A DNA stretch of 22,756 bases from Gnetum montanum (Eukaryota; Streptophyta; Gnetopsida; Gnetales; Gnetaceae). Under the pieces are notes generated by a model that was given only the letters and a program-made list of their open reading frames with translations, ran no database searches and was not told where the DNA came from. Both the position numbers and the translations under genes were made by a program. Positions 1 to 8,690 of this stretch are shown piece after piece (position 1 is the stretch's first letter; every line of letters starts with the position of its first letter). The DNA is taken from the NCBI GenBank assembly GCA_015680685.1, contig MNCI01007802.1, positions 799,706 through 822,461 on the forward strand. Direction: 5' to 3'.

Positions 1-99
1 AAAAGACCAAGGAAAAGAAATAACCAACACGAGAATAAGCGAATGTCAAAATTTTAAACATTATTCAATCAACTAGCTTCATAAAGCTGAAATGCTTAC

Positions 100-871
100 C
101 ATAGGAGATCCCCCCAAGCCGAATTCCAGCCGCCGCAGGATTTCCTCCTCGGGAACACTTGCACAATCTGTCCCGTCGAGACCCAAGTCAACATCTGCCA
201 GAGCCTTTCCCTTGTCAACATTCGACCAGGTGGGACATTTCAAAGGGAACTCCCCCACCGACACCTCCCCAGAAGCAGTTGTTATCTGCCGTTTAGGGGA
301 TTCCATCTCTACAATTGTGTGTTGGGCAAATGTGTCAAAGGCAGAGCGTAGACCAAGGCCTTCCACAAACATTTCAAACTGTCGCTTCTCAATAGACACT
401 TCTTTTAGCGACTTCTTGTACTGGTGCTTGTGGTTCTTCTCATCTTGCCCCCATTTGTGTACTTTGGAGGCGAAAGCCTTCCAGTCGTGGCATTTGGTGT
501 TCAGCAATTTGATTTGAGCCCTGCGCTCCCCTAGTCTCTGTATCAATCCTGCATGACTATTGAGTAGGTTCCAATACCTCGTATACATGACCTCGGAGGT
601 CCGCCAAGAGCGATCATTGTCTAATCTGGCTGTGGCGAATTCATACCAGGCCTTCAGATCATCACGTTCCACCGTTAGTTCAGAAACCTTTTTCTCTTTC
701 GCCTGAATCTGGAGCTAAAATTGCTCGATGGACCGCCTACACGTCCATACTGTCTTAGCATTGTGAACAAAGCCCTCTGCTACCTCTTTGTAAATGGGTC
801 TGGGCACTTGTTCAATTTCTGGGGAAAGTGTTGGCAAACTCTCCATGTTGATAGTCTCAGACGGATCCCAC
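100..871 (-). pseudogene. Exon 7: coiled-coil region, one stop
   Basis: The likely acceptor is CTAACTGAG at 872. The frame reads SPEIEQVPRPIYKEVAEGF, then a heptad-like charged stretch (KEKKVSELTVERDDLKAWYE) and a long helical region rich in K, E, R and Q (KSLKEVSIEKRQFEMFVEGL), ending in an Asp/Gly-rich tail. A TAG at 717-715 fits CAG to TAG. The frame stays open to a TGA at 79, but the sequence ATG/GTAAGC at 99 is a strong donor, so the coding part probably ends at 100 and continues outside the window. The phase from exon 6 is off by one, so an indel or another acceptor is involved. A plus-strand open frame at 92-517 is only the shadow of this exon. Confidence 0.5.
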
Positions 872-971
872 CTCAGTTAGGCACTTATTAATAGGGAAAA
901 GACAAACATTAGAATAGACAAAATTGAGAATCAAACTCTAACATAGTAAGGATCTCTGGATGTTCGCATAC

Positions 972-1151
972 CTATTTTAGGATGGATCCTTTCGATCCAC
1001 TCAACGACCTCCTCGGCCAAACCAGCTACGAAATCCCTTTTACTTGGCATTTCCATCCAAGTAAAAGGTCCATCAGGGCATGACGTGCTGACCTTTGGTG
1101 GCACTTCAGGGGGAACCTCTGGCTCCTTCTCAGGGATGGTCTCGCTCTCCT
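972..1151 (-). CDS. Exon 6 of antisense gene, Pro/Glu linker
   Basis: A long T-rich acceptor tract ends GACTCAG at 1152. The exon is open throughout: first a Glu/Pro-rich run (IPEKEPEVPPEVPPKV), then GPFTWMEMPSKRDFVAGLAE and a helix (VVEWIERIHPKI). The donor is ATAG/GTATGC at 971. Phase agrees with exon 5. The step from a disordered acidic run to an amphipathic helix suggests it leads into the coiled coil of exon 7. Confidence 0.5.
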
Positions 1152-1221
1152 CTGAGTCAAAAGAAAAATCCACAATGAGATAAAAATATATTAGGCTACA
1201 TAATTAAGTAACTAGACATAC

Positions 1222-1425
1222 CATTCCCTCTAATCTCCTCCGATGTGGGAGGGGCTCCAAGGTCCAAGTTGCCTGTGAGAAAATTACTGAACATATCGTC
1301 AGTCTCTGCTTGATCATCTAGTGGTTCAGTGTTTCCAGTTCTTTCCTCCAGCAACTTAGTCCCTCCCGCCAGGTCAGTCAACTCCTCATCCTCAGGTATG
1401 GTCTGCAAATCATGTCTCTTGACTT
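1222..1425 (-). CDS. Exon 5 of antisense gene, acidic linker
   Basis: The acceptor TGTTTTGTGTTGAG (ends at 1426) has a CTAAC branch point 20-25 bases upstream. The exon reads through an acidic, threonine-rich stretch (TIPEDEELTDLAGG, then LDDQAETDDMFSNF) without a stop and ends at the strong donor ATG/GTATGT (1221). Phase matches exon 4 before it and exon 6 after it. No known domain. It is probably a disordered linker between the two folded parts. Confidence 0.5.
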
Positions 1426-1518
1426 CTCAACACAAAACAGGTGAAGTTAGTCGCGTATAATCATAAATCGTTAAAATTATCTGCAAGATAAGTGAAGTAA
1501 AGAAAACAAGAGGTTTAC

Positions 1519-2559
1519 TAGGTATTTTAAACCGAATCTGCTTTACTTTGGGCAGTTCAACCTCACTGGTCTCCTCAACTGGGCGGTCACGCTTCGCCAA
1601 CTTTGATTTGGATTTGCCTATTGTGTCCTTGACTACCCGCTCCACCTTTTTGGCAGTGTAGGACATTTCGTCTGGTTCCAACCCTACACTGTCGCGTGTA
1701 TGGAGAGAGGGACCAGACGATCCACCCGTGGTGATTATAAGGGATTCATCAATTCCCTCGGGGGCATCTTGGGACTTAGTCGTGTCAAATAGGTGGTTTA
1801 CCCAGGGGCGAGATAACTGATTCCTATCATGCAAAACATATATGTCCTCCCCACGAACCACTAAAAATTCGGCCAAACGACGAACATAACTAGCAAAAAA
1901 GGCAAAGGTGAAATGGGACTGAGCATCTATGTTCGAACGTAGCCGCGCTATCTCTTTAGCCATGCCCGATACTAAGAATTCAGCCCAATTGTAGAGCATG
2001 CCAACCTCCAGAACAGTACGCACGACTCACACTGCTTCAACCCTGAGACTCTTAACTTGCAATAGAGTCTTCGGAAACAAACGTGCCCGAAATAAGGGAT
2101 AGAGCTCGTTGACTTCCTCAACTTTCGTCCTCCCCTACATTGGAAACCCTTTGGCGCCCTTTGTCACCCCTAACCAATCCTCTAAAGCGCGGATCATCTG
2201 AATTTCTTTGTGCATCCTATCTAAAACAATCTTTACACCACTCGTAGGCACGCCAAACAAATCCACAAAAAACTAGGGCGATAATTCAAAAATTATCTTA
2301 ACGCCCTTAATGCAAGCGCTATAGCGAGAAACAGATCTGTCAAACGAATCCACGATCCTGATCATCTCCGCTATAGACACGTTCGGGCAAGGGGCCGCCA
2401 AGAGCGCCATGAGGCCAGCATGTTTTAAATAGGTAATAATGGATGGCGGGGCTTTTACCCGTAACCACTTCTAGGCAGCAACGGTTTCACGAAACTTCAT
2501 GGAGAGAGTCGCTTCAATCCACCTGGTTACAACAGAATCCCCGCTAGAGGTAGTGCCAG
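1519..2559 (-). pseudogene. Exon 4: putative plant transposon protein domain, four stops
   Basis: This exon is one continuous frame of 1041 bases after the acceptor TTTGTTTCTACAG, broken only by TAG at 2473, 2275 and 2137 and TGA at 2029, each explained by one transition from TGG, CAG or CGA. It reads KGVKIIFELSP then FVDLFGVPTSG, later ELYPLFRARLFPKTLLQVKS and a hydrophobic helix-rich part (VLEVGMLYNWAEFLVSGMAK). This pattern of substrate-like strand, small FFG(V/L)P motif, aromatic-rich helix and LFP(K/T)T motif is what I know from the family named putative plant transposon protein, often found beside plant retroelements. The end is lysine-rich (KVERVVKDTIGKSKSKLAKR). The donor at 1518 (CTA/GTAAAC) is weak. 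No catalytic residues of a transposase can be pointed out. Confidence 0.55.
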
Positions 2560-2649
2560 CTGTAGAAACAAATTCAAAACCCTGACATTAGTTTAACACT
2601 CGGCAATTGAACAAACACATCATGACATCTAGAAAACATTGTCACTTAC

Positions 2650-2900
2650 TCTCCATGTTAGACTTTGAGGTCTCGCCCAGATCAGAAGCAGATGGAAAGA
2701 TTGGTCCATTAGGGGACCACGCGCGGTACATTATGCAAACGCCTTAGAAAATTTCTTATGGAAGTGCTTCATGGCACCGCTGGTGTGGGCCAAAACGGCC
2801 TTGCGAAGAGTGGGGCCCACCATGAACACCTCAAAAGCCTTGTGTTGCCAATGCAATCCCATCATCGCCTGCATAGGCCCCTTCTTTCGTAACTCTCGGC
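2650..2900 (-). pseudogene. Exon 3 of antisense gene
   Basis: It begins after the acceptor CTTTCTGTAG and first reads a basic, methionine-rich stretch (KKGPMQAMMGLHWQHKAF and onward) for 55 codons to a TAA at 2733. A second frame, open from about 2731, reads MYRAWSPNGPIFPSASDLGE to the donor GA/GTAAGT at 2649. One lost or gained base near 2732 would explain both halves. The second half joins exon 4 in phase. The first half does not join exon 2 in phase with either donor, so a further indel or another splice site is involved. No domain is recognised. Confidence 0.45.
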
Positions 2901-2994
2901 CTACAGAAAGGCGAAAGCACGAGTTGAAACAAGAGCAAATATTTGAATATAAAAGAGAGGGACAACTATAGCTAAAACGAAATTACCTTTCTAC

Positions 2995-3435
2995 CTGGTA
3001 TACTGAGCCGGGAGGATTTCGAAATAAGGTGTGTGCGCAGCCGGCCAAAAATAAGGTGTTGTTGATATAATTAGGCCCCCGCGGCAGCCGGTCCCACACA
3101 CGCGTCAATGGATGGGCAGATTTTGGACCACCAGGGGGAACACCCTCGGCGACAAGTGGCCCTTCATCAATATCGTCCATAAACATTCTAACACCCTTTA
3201 CTGCGCCGGGTAACATGGCCTCGATGATGCTCTGCGCCGCATCCTTGCCTAGGTGGGACCAAATCACAACCTTGAAATGGTCTAGTATGAAGGCCAAAAA
3301 TTTGCAGGCCCCGTCCCGAAACTAGACCCCATTGTTCTCAACTGTTAAGTCTGGGTCGTATCACCACCCTCAATGGGACCAAACCATGTCAACACCCCAA
3401 CTAGCTCAACCACTAGAAGGGGAGGTTCAACGTCC
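2995..3435 (-). pseudogene. Exon 2: FCP1/NLI-type (HAD phosphatase-like) domain, catalytically dead
   Basis: The translation follows the FCP1 homology domain in order: a hydrophobic strand LLVVELVGVL where the family has LLVLDLDG-type motif I; FRDGACKFLAFILDHFKV ahead of IWS (motif II region, family RPGxxxFLxFxxxxFxVxxWSS); a lysine stretch before LTRVWDRL; then NNTLFLAGCAHTLFRNPP where the family has SNTLLIDDSPYKALLNPP. Both motif I aspartates and the DD of motif IV are missing, so phosphatase activity is not expected. A frameshift lies between about 3350 and 3370, and a TAG stop is at 3324-3322 (fits CAG to TAG). The exon ends at CAG/GTAGAAAG (2995), or at a second donor eight bases on. FCP1-type proteins normally dephosphorylate the RNA polymerase II tail or related targets; that role is family knowledge, not a claim for this copy. 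Confidence 0.6.
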
Positions 3436-3522
3436 CTACAAACCATTAAAACAAACCCAAAGGTTAATCATACTGGAAACTTCACTTTGAAAAATGGACA
3501 TTTGCGAAAATTTTTTCTAACT

Positions 3523-3790
3523 GTTACGCTTGGCGTATACGTTGGGTGTAGAGACAAACAATTACGCTCGGCGTATACGCTGGGCGTAGAGACAAACACT
3601 TATGCTTGGTGTGTACGCTGGGCGTAGTGAAAAACAGTTACGCTTGGCATATACGCTAGGCGTAGAGAGAAAAACAGTTACGCTCGGTGTATACGCTAGG
3701 CGTAGAAGCAAACAGTTACGCTCGGTGTATACGCTGGGCGTAGAAACAAACAGTTACGCTAGGCGTATACGTTGGGCGTAGAGACAAATA
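3523..3790. repeat. 38-bp minisatellite, 7 copies, palindromic core
   Basis: Seven head-to-tail units start at 3523, 3561, 3599, 3637, 3677, 3715 and 3753. Each is 38 bp except the fourth (40 bp). A unit reads gttacgctcggcgtatac, then gctgggcgta, then an A-rich spacer (gagacaaaca). The core GCGTATACGC is its own reverse complement. Units differ by a few transitions at CpG sites. The array sits inside intron 1 of the antisense gene. Confidence 0.9.
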
Positions 3791-4080
3791 GTTACGCTGC
3801 GCTACGAAATATCCAACTTACGCCTTGTGTATATGCTGTAGAAACCCTCGGCGTATACGCCAAGCGTAGACAATCTACGCCAGAAGCCAGTATAAGTGTT
3901 TACGCTCGGCGTATACGCTGAGCGTATACTCCGACAATCATCTACGCTCAACACCGAAAAATAAAGCTGTGATAGTCTACGCTGAAAACAACACGCACGG
4001 CGTCTACACCGGTACAATACCCTGAACCCTTTACGCTCGACGTATACGCTGAAACCCCCCATGCTAACTATCTACGCTAC
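3791..4080. repeat. Degenerate continuation of the CGTATACGC repeat
   Basis: The fixed 38-bp period breaks down here, but the words tacgctcggcgtatacgc, ctacgc and cgtataCgct return at uneven spacing (for example near 3850, 3902 and 4031). A few further copies lie at 4261-4330 around exon 1. It looks like an older or scrambled part of the same minisatellite. A minus-strand open frame over this stretch (4062-3802) comes from the repeat and is not taken as a gene. Confidence 0.7.
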
Positions 4081-4127
4081 AAAAACAGACGCGGAAAAAT
4101 AAACAAAAAACAGAGTCAACAGCCTAC

Positions 4128-4258
4128 CTGCTGGAAGATCCAGGCCATGCGGGAAGGCTCGGGAGGGGTAGGCACTGCAGCATCACCTCGCTCTCCTCCG
4201 CGAATGTCAACTCTGGTCCCTTCTTTCCTTGGCCTTCCATTTCTTTGCCTCTGCCCAT
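4128..4258 (-). CDS. Exon 1 of antisense gene
   Basis: The frame opens with ATG at 4258 and reads a short, charged stretch (begins MGRGKEMEGQGKKG), then a leucine/proline-rich end (LPSLPAWPG). It stops at CAGCAG followed by the donor GTAGGC. The exon ends two bases into a codon, and exon 2 supplies the third base, giving an in-frame join into the FCP1-like domain. The same frame is open upstream to 4435, but that part lies across the TATA box and is probably untranslated. No known domain is visible. The lack of any stop and the matching phase are the main support. Confidence 0.5.
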
Positions 4259-4388
4259 CTCAGCGTATATGCTGTGGCTCCTTTGATCGGCGTCTACGCT
4301 GGGGTTTCGCTCGGTGTCTACGTTGAGGTTCGGCCGCAGTTTACACTCACGCTCAGATTGCAAATGATAAATGAAGCCCTTTTTTCCC

Positions 4389-4396
4389 TTTTTATA
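4389..4396 (-). promoter_or_regulatory. TATA box for the antisense gene
   Basis: The minus strand reads GGGCTATAAAAAGGG across 4400-4386, a good match to a plant TATA box. Transcription would start near 4365 and the first ATG downstream is at 4258, in frame with an open exon that ends at a splice donor. The position relative to exon 1 supports a real promoter, but it is an inference from motif and spacing only. Confidence 0.5.
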
Positions 4397-4557
4397 GCCC
4401 GCCGATGCCGACGCTGACGCTGACGCCGTCGCCACCCTCCATTTTTCTTGCTTTTTCTTCCTTTTTACCTCGTTTTTCGTGCTTTTTCAGATTTGCCTTA
4501 AATTTTTCAAAAATATATAAAAATTACATAAATAAAATAATTAAAACGCAAAATTTA

Positions 4558-4702
4558 GGCATTAAACGACTGTTCGTTGCCCGGTAAGGCATTAAACTGC
4601 CGTTCGTTGCCCGGTAAGGCATTAAATTGCCGTTTGTTGCCCGGTAAGGCATTAAACTACCGTTCGTTGCCCGGTAAGGCATTAAACTGCCGTTTGTTGT
4701 TA
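4558..4702. repeat. 30-bp tandem repeat before pol
   Basis: Units begin at 4561, 4591, 4621, 4651 and 4681 and read attaaactgccgttcgttg followed by cccggtaaggc. They are almost identical, so the array expanded or was homogenised more recently than the coding decay nearby. An unresolved base (n) lies at 4718 just after the array, which hints at assembly difficulty. The stretch 4436-4557 between exon 1 and the array is plain AT-rich DNA with nothing recognised. Confidence 0.85.
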
Positions 4703-4750
4703 CGTTAATCCACTGTCNTAAGACATAAAACGACCATCGCTATCTTACCA

Positions 4751-4770
4751 GGCTCTCTATTTATTGACAG
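4751..4770 (+). promoter_or_regulatory. Splice acceptor-like site before the pol frame
   Basis: The pyrimidine-rich run ctctctatttattgacag ends in AG at 4770, directly before the first codons of the pol frame, and the frame has a stop (TAA, 4719) a little upstream. Ogre-type Tat elements are known to carry an intron between protease and reverse transcriptase. Use of this site is an inference; no matching donor with gag/protease is inside the window. Confidence 0.3.
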
Positions 4771-7700
4771 GAACTAGCCTAATGGATTGCAAGCGCTTAA
4801 CTAAGCCGTTAGTTATTGATGGACCATACGGCGAGGTTGAAAGGAATATCGACATGAATCTCATCCATGCGAGCTCATCAACAAACAACGCAATAATAGC
4901 TTCAACACAGCAAACGGTTGACGACTATGAGGGTATGACAAAATCCCTCGACATAGAAGCCGAAAACATTACTGAAGATCCTCTAACCGAAACTCCCATC
5001 ACCATGCCTGATGGGGAAATTAAAATTCTAAAATTAAGCGCATTACTAGAACCGCGTCTAGCTAGAGATATCGAAAACGTGCTTAGGGACAATATGAAAG
5101 CGTTTGCTTGGTCCTATACAGACATGCCCGGACTAGACCCTCGTATCATCCAGCACAACATTATCCTTGATCCAAGACTAAGGCCAGTGAAACAGAAAGC
5201 ACGAAAGGTCAAGCCCGAGGTAGCATTAGCAGTTCGTAGTGAGATTACCAAGCTCTACCAAGCTGGTTTCATTAGGGCTGTTGATTACGCCGAGTGGGTG
5301 TCAAACATGGTTATAGTCCCAAAGAAGAACGGAAGTATCCGCCTATGCATTGACTTCCGAGACCTCAACGTAGCAACCATAAAAGATGACTTCCCCTTAC
5401 CTAGCATTGATCAATTAGTTGACTCAACCGCTGGGCATGCCTTGTTATCTTTTATGGATGGGTTCTCGGGATATAACCAGATACGTATTAATCCAGAACA
5501 CCAGCTCCGAACCACTTTTATGACACCTTGGGGAACCTTTTGTTACACGATGATGCCTTTCGGTCTCAAGAACGCTGGGGCCACATATCAAAGGGCGATG
5601 ACATACATCTTCAGCGATTACATCTTACATTCGCTCAATGATTACGTGGATGACATAGTGGTTAAATCAAAAACGTCAGAACAACATGTACAGGATATTG
5701 ACCTAGTGTTAAAACGTTGTCTAAAATACGAACTAAGGCTTAACCCAAAGAAATGCGCCTTCGGCATCAAGACAGGTAAACTGCTTGGATTCGTAACCTC
5801 AGAAGCAGGGATACGGGTAGACCCTGATAAGGTTAAGGCCATTGCAAACCTGAAATCACCTAGCAACTTGACCGAACTTTGAGGGCTACAAGGTCGACTA
5901 CAGTTCATCAGGAGGTTCATAGAAAAATTGATAGAAAAGCTAACACCTATGAACCACCTACTATGCAAAAATGTCCATTTTGAATGGACTCCGCAATGCC
6001 AAGAAGCATTTGACAACATTAAGACGACACTCGCGCAACTACCCACGGTGTACCCACCCAAAAACGACAAGCTGTTTTACATCTACCTGGCCACATCAGA
6101 ATCATCAATCGCGTCTATGCTTTGCCAGAAACAAGATGATGGAACTGAAGTCCCTGTATATTACTTGAGCCATGCATTAGTTGCCCACGAAAAGAGATAC
6201 AACGACGTAGAAAAGTCATGTTTAGCTTTAGTTTTCTCTTTAAAAAAATGGCGACATTATCTGTTCCAAAATTAGGCTAACATAATTTGCAAAGACAATG
6301 TACTCAGAGCTATAACTGGAAATATCTATGAATCAAGCAGGATAGCCCGGTGGAAGGCCATCATAGCTGAGTTCAACCTACGCTATGTAGCACAATCGTC
6401 AGTCAAAGGCCAAGCCATAGCAAATCAAATGACTACATCACCAACACAAGATCCAGGTACAATAGAACTCGAATTCCCAGACGAAAATGTAAATGCAATA
6501 GATACGGTGCCAGATAACTACGATGCCATTCTAAGCTTCGATGGAGCATCCACCTCTCGAGGAGGAAGTGCTGCCGCTATAATCACATACCCCTTTGGGG
6601 AAATTAAACCTTTTGCTTATCGCTTCAATTTTCATTGTACTAATAACGTAGCAGAGTATGAAGGCCTACTTAGAGGTCTCGCGGTCGCACTAGCTTCCGA
6701 CATTACACAGCTTGTAGTCAGAGGGGACTCACAACTAGTCGTAAACCAAGTCACAGATGTCTATACATGTAAAGCGCCACACTTACAACCATACTGTGAT
6801 TTGTCTAAACACCTACTTAAACGATTCGAAAGCGTTGATGTCCAACACGTCTCTAGGAATGACAATACCATTGCAGACGCATTAGCAACCTTGGCCTTAA
6901 ACATATCCCCTGACATGTTTCACGCATTACCAAGCTCCGTAACCAGTTGTGCCGAGCCCATAACCAATACTCTCGACATGTTGCCAATCGCATCTGTCAG
7001 TAGAAAACACGCTAATGAATGGTACGACGACGTAAAAGAATACCTTCTGCGCGGCGAAACGCCACAACATTTAAAAAATGCACAAAAGGATGCAGTATGC
7101 AAACGCTTTAGACAATACACACTAATAGGAGATACATTGTGTCGCCGATCCTACGAAGGCATACTGCTGACATGCGTCAATAGTACCGAAGCCCAAACAA
7201 TTGTTAAACAAGTACATGACGGAATATGCAGGGGACACATTGCACCGAAGGCAATGGCAACCAAAATAAGACGCTTAGGTTACTATTGGCCACACATGGA
7301 GTACGATTGTTTGTCCAAGGTCAGAACATATAGTACTTGCCAAAAACATAGTAATCTAATCCATGTTCCACCGAATGAGTTGCATATAGCACAAATCACA
7401 TGGCCTTTCCAAAAGTGGGGATTGGACCTTATAGGCCCGATAACACCCACATCTTTTTCCGGGCATGGTTTTATCATAACAGCAACTGAATATTTCACGA
7501 AATGGGTAGAAGCTGTGCCCCTTCGAAAAACTACTTCTAAAGATGTGTGCCACTTCATCCTCGAAAACATTATGACTCGTTTTGGCATTCCCATGACAAT
7601 CATCACTGACAATGGGCCACAATTTAGCAGTGCCGAGACCAAAACGTTTTGTGATAGTCTAGGGATCAAACATTCGTTTTCATCCCCTTACTACCCTTAG

Positions 7701-8258
7701 AGCAATGGGCAAGCGGAAGCAACAAATAAGATAATCATTACAATACTCAAAAAGATGCTTGCCCAAAGTAAATGAAGATGGCACGAACAACTGGTGTACG
7801 CATTGTGGGCATACCGTACTACACATCGGACTTCGACAGGTAAAACTCCATACAGTCTTGTTTATGGTTCAAAAGCTATTTTACCTTTGGAATTACAGGT
7901 ACCATATCTAAGGATCACGCTTTCCGGACTTCTCGACGATGAGCAAAACAATGATCTACACATCATTGACCTGGACTCGGTCGAGGAGGAGCGCGTATGT
8001 GCACTCGATCAGATCGAATGGTACCAAAAATGACAACGACAACGACATCGACATGACGTTCATAAGCACCTCATCAAAGAAGGAGACCTCGTGCTTAAGG
8101 CTGTTCGAGAACACCCAGATAAGTTCTCAGTCAACTGGGAAGGACCTTACCTGGTCACCAAAGCATTCGACAATGGAGCATTCAAGCTAGCTGACATGGA
8201 CGGAAAAGAATTCGCAAATCCAACCAATCACTTGTTCCTAAAACCGTTCTATGCATGA
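4764..8258 (+). pseudogene. pol: Tat/Ogre-lineage Ty3/gypsy pol (RT, RNase H, second RNase H, integrase)
   Basis: One frame of about 1164 codons is kept with no frameshift, but with stops at 5880 (TGA), 6273 (TAG), 7698 (TAG), 7773 (TGA) and 8031 (TGA). Order of domains, by codon from 4764: reverse transcriptase (about 75-340, catalytic YVDD at 294-297); gypsy RNase H (about 410-505); a second RNase H with all four acidic residues (D593 in SFDGAS, E631 in NVAEYEG, D655 in VRGDSQ, D near 705); integrase with zinc residues H818, H825, C859 but Tyr at 856 where Cys is expected, and a core D888, D949, E985 (35 residues between the last two). The end (GDLVLKAV, WEGPYLV) is the GPY/F-like tail; no chromodomain. 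The second RNase H places it in the Tat clade. The frame begins abruptly after repeats; gag and protease are absent. The start at 4764 is only the open-frame limit (TTG); ATG at 4782 is possible. Confidence 0.92.
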
Positions 8259-8280
8259 ATTCGAGCTCAGGTACGTGTTA

Positions 8281-8690
8281 GTCCTAGAATCATGACTATA
8301 AACTGATACCACAAATTAGTCCTGGAATCATGACTATAAACTGATACCACAGATAAGTCTTGGATTATGACTATAAACTGATACCATAGAACAGTCTTGG
8401 GTTACGACTTAAAACTAACACCACCATTTTCCTGGCATCATGACGGTAAACTGATATCCCACAGTGTCTGCAATGACGATAAACTAACATCCTTCTGGCA
8501 TGATAGTAAAATCTTATCGCCAGAACCCTCAGAGTCCGCTAAGACTATAAACTAGCTTATCTCTGCATGGTCCGCTAAGACTCAAAACTGGCAATGTACC
8601 ATCTGCCACGATGCTAAACGGGCAATGTCCAATGGGTTACGACATAAAACTAACCCATGATAGTCCATCAAGATTATAAACTAGCATGTT
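8281..8690. repeat. About 38-bp degenerate tandem repeat after pol
   Basis: Units at 8281, 8319 and 8357 are near identical (gtcctggaatcatgactata, then aactgatacca). From 8394 to 8690 the period loosens, but the words gacNataaact and gtccgctaagact keep returning. A similar word group (gtcNtaagacataaaacga) is found at 4715-4733 just before pol. Such repeats in the untranslated part next to pol are known in Ogre/Tat elements. Confidence 0.75.

Larger units (their letters stand above)
3436..4127 (-). other. Intron 1 of antisense gene, filled by minisatellite
   Basis: The donor is CAG/GTAGGC at 4127. The acceptor is a T-rich tract ending TGGTTTGTAG at 3436. The intron is about 690 bp and most of it is the CGTATACGC minisatellite. 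A second acceptor-like tract (TCTGTTTTTGTAG, near 4080) could be used instead, but the sequence after it is repeat and does not continue the domain. The choice of 3436 rests on phase and on the FCP1-like sequence that starts at once after it. Confidence 0.5.
100..4258 (-). pseudogene. Spliced antisense gene: dead FCP1-like domain plus plant-transposon-type domain, broken, runs off left edge
   Basis: This is a composite model of seven exons read right to left, from the first ATG after a minus-strand TATA box. Exon 1 to 2, exon 3 to 4, exon 4 to 5 and exon 5 to 6 all join in the same phase. Donors include GTAAGT (2649), GTATGT (1221) and GTATGC (971). Exon 7 ends at a GTAAGC donor (99), so the gene continues outside the window. 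Two joins (exon 2 to 3, exon 6 to 7) are out of phase, exons 2 and 3 each hold a frameshift, and at least six in-frame stops are present, so it is a pseudogene. Domain order is basic N-terminus, FCP1-like fold, putative plant transposon protein domain, acidic/proline linker, coiled coil. Antisense extra ORFs are known in Tat-lineage retrotransposons; whether this is one, a captured host gene or a separate element is not settled. No promoter activity is shown by sequence alone. Confidence 0.6.

Noticed and set aside
92-517. Plus-strand open frame of 141 codons
   Set aside because: Lies opposite exon 7, whose minus-strand reading is coiled-coil-like and uses conserved splice borders; the plus reading has no family resemblance.
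3523-3790. CRISPR-like array
   Set aside because: Units are contiguous 38-mers with no unique spacers; a minisatellite in plant DNA.
3802-4062. Minus-strand open frame over the minisatellite
   Set aside because: Its residues repeat the CGTATACGC words (AYTPSV, YAEG); it falls within intron 1 and has no domain.
4405-4587. Short plus-strand open frame
   Set aside because: Pyrimidine-rich sequence upstream of the minus-strand TATA box; no coding signal and runs into the tandem repeat.
5642-6070. Minus-strand open frame inside pol
   Set aside because: Shadow of the RT/RNase H frame, which carries the conserved motifs on the plus strand.
7283-7669. Minus-strand open frames inside integrase
   Set aside because: Shadow of the integrase core on the plus strand.
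8034-8258. Chromodomain at the integrase end
   Set aside because: The frame ends soon after the GPY/F-like tail (WEGPYLV) with no chromodomain sequence, as usual for the Tat clade.
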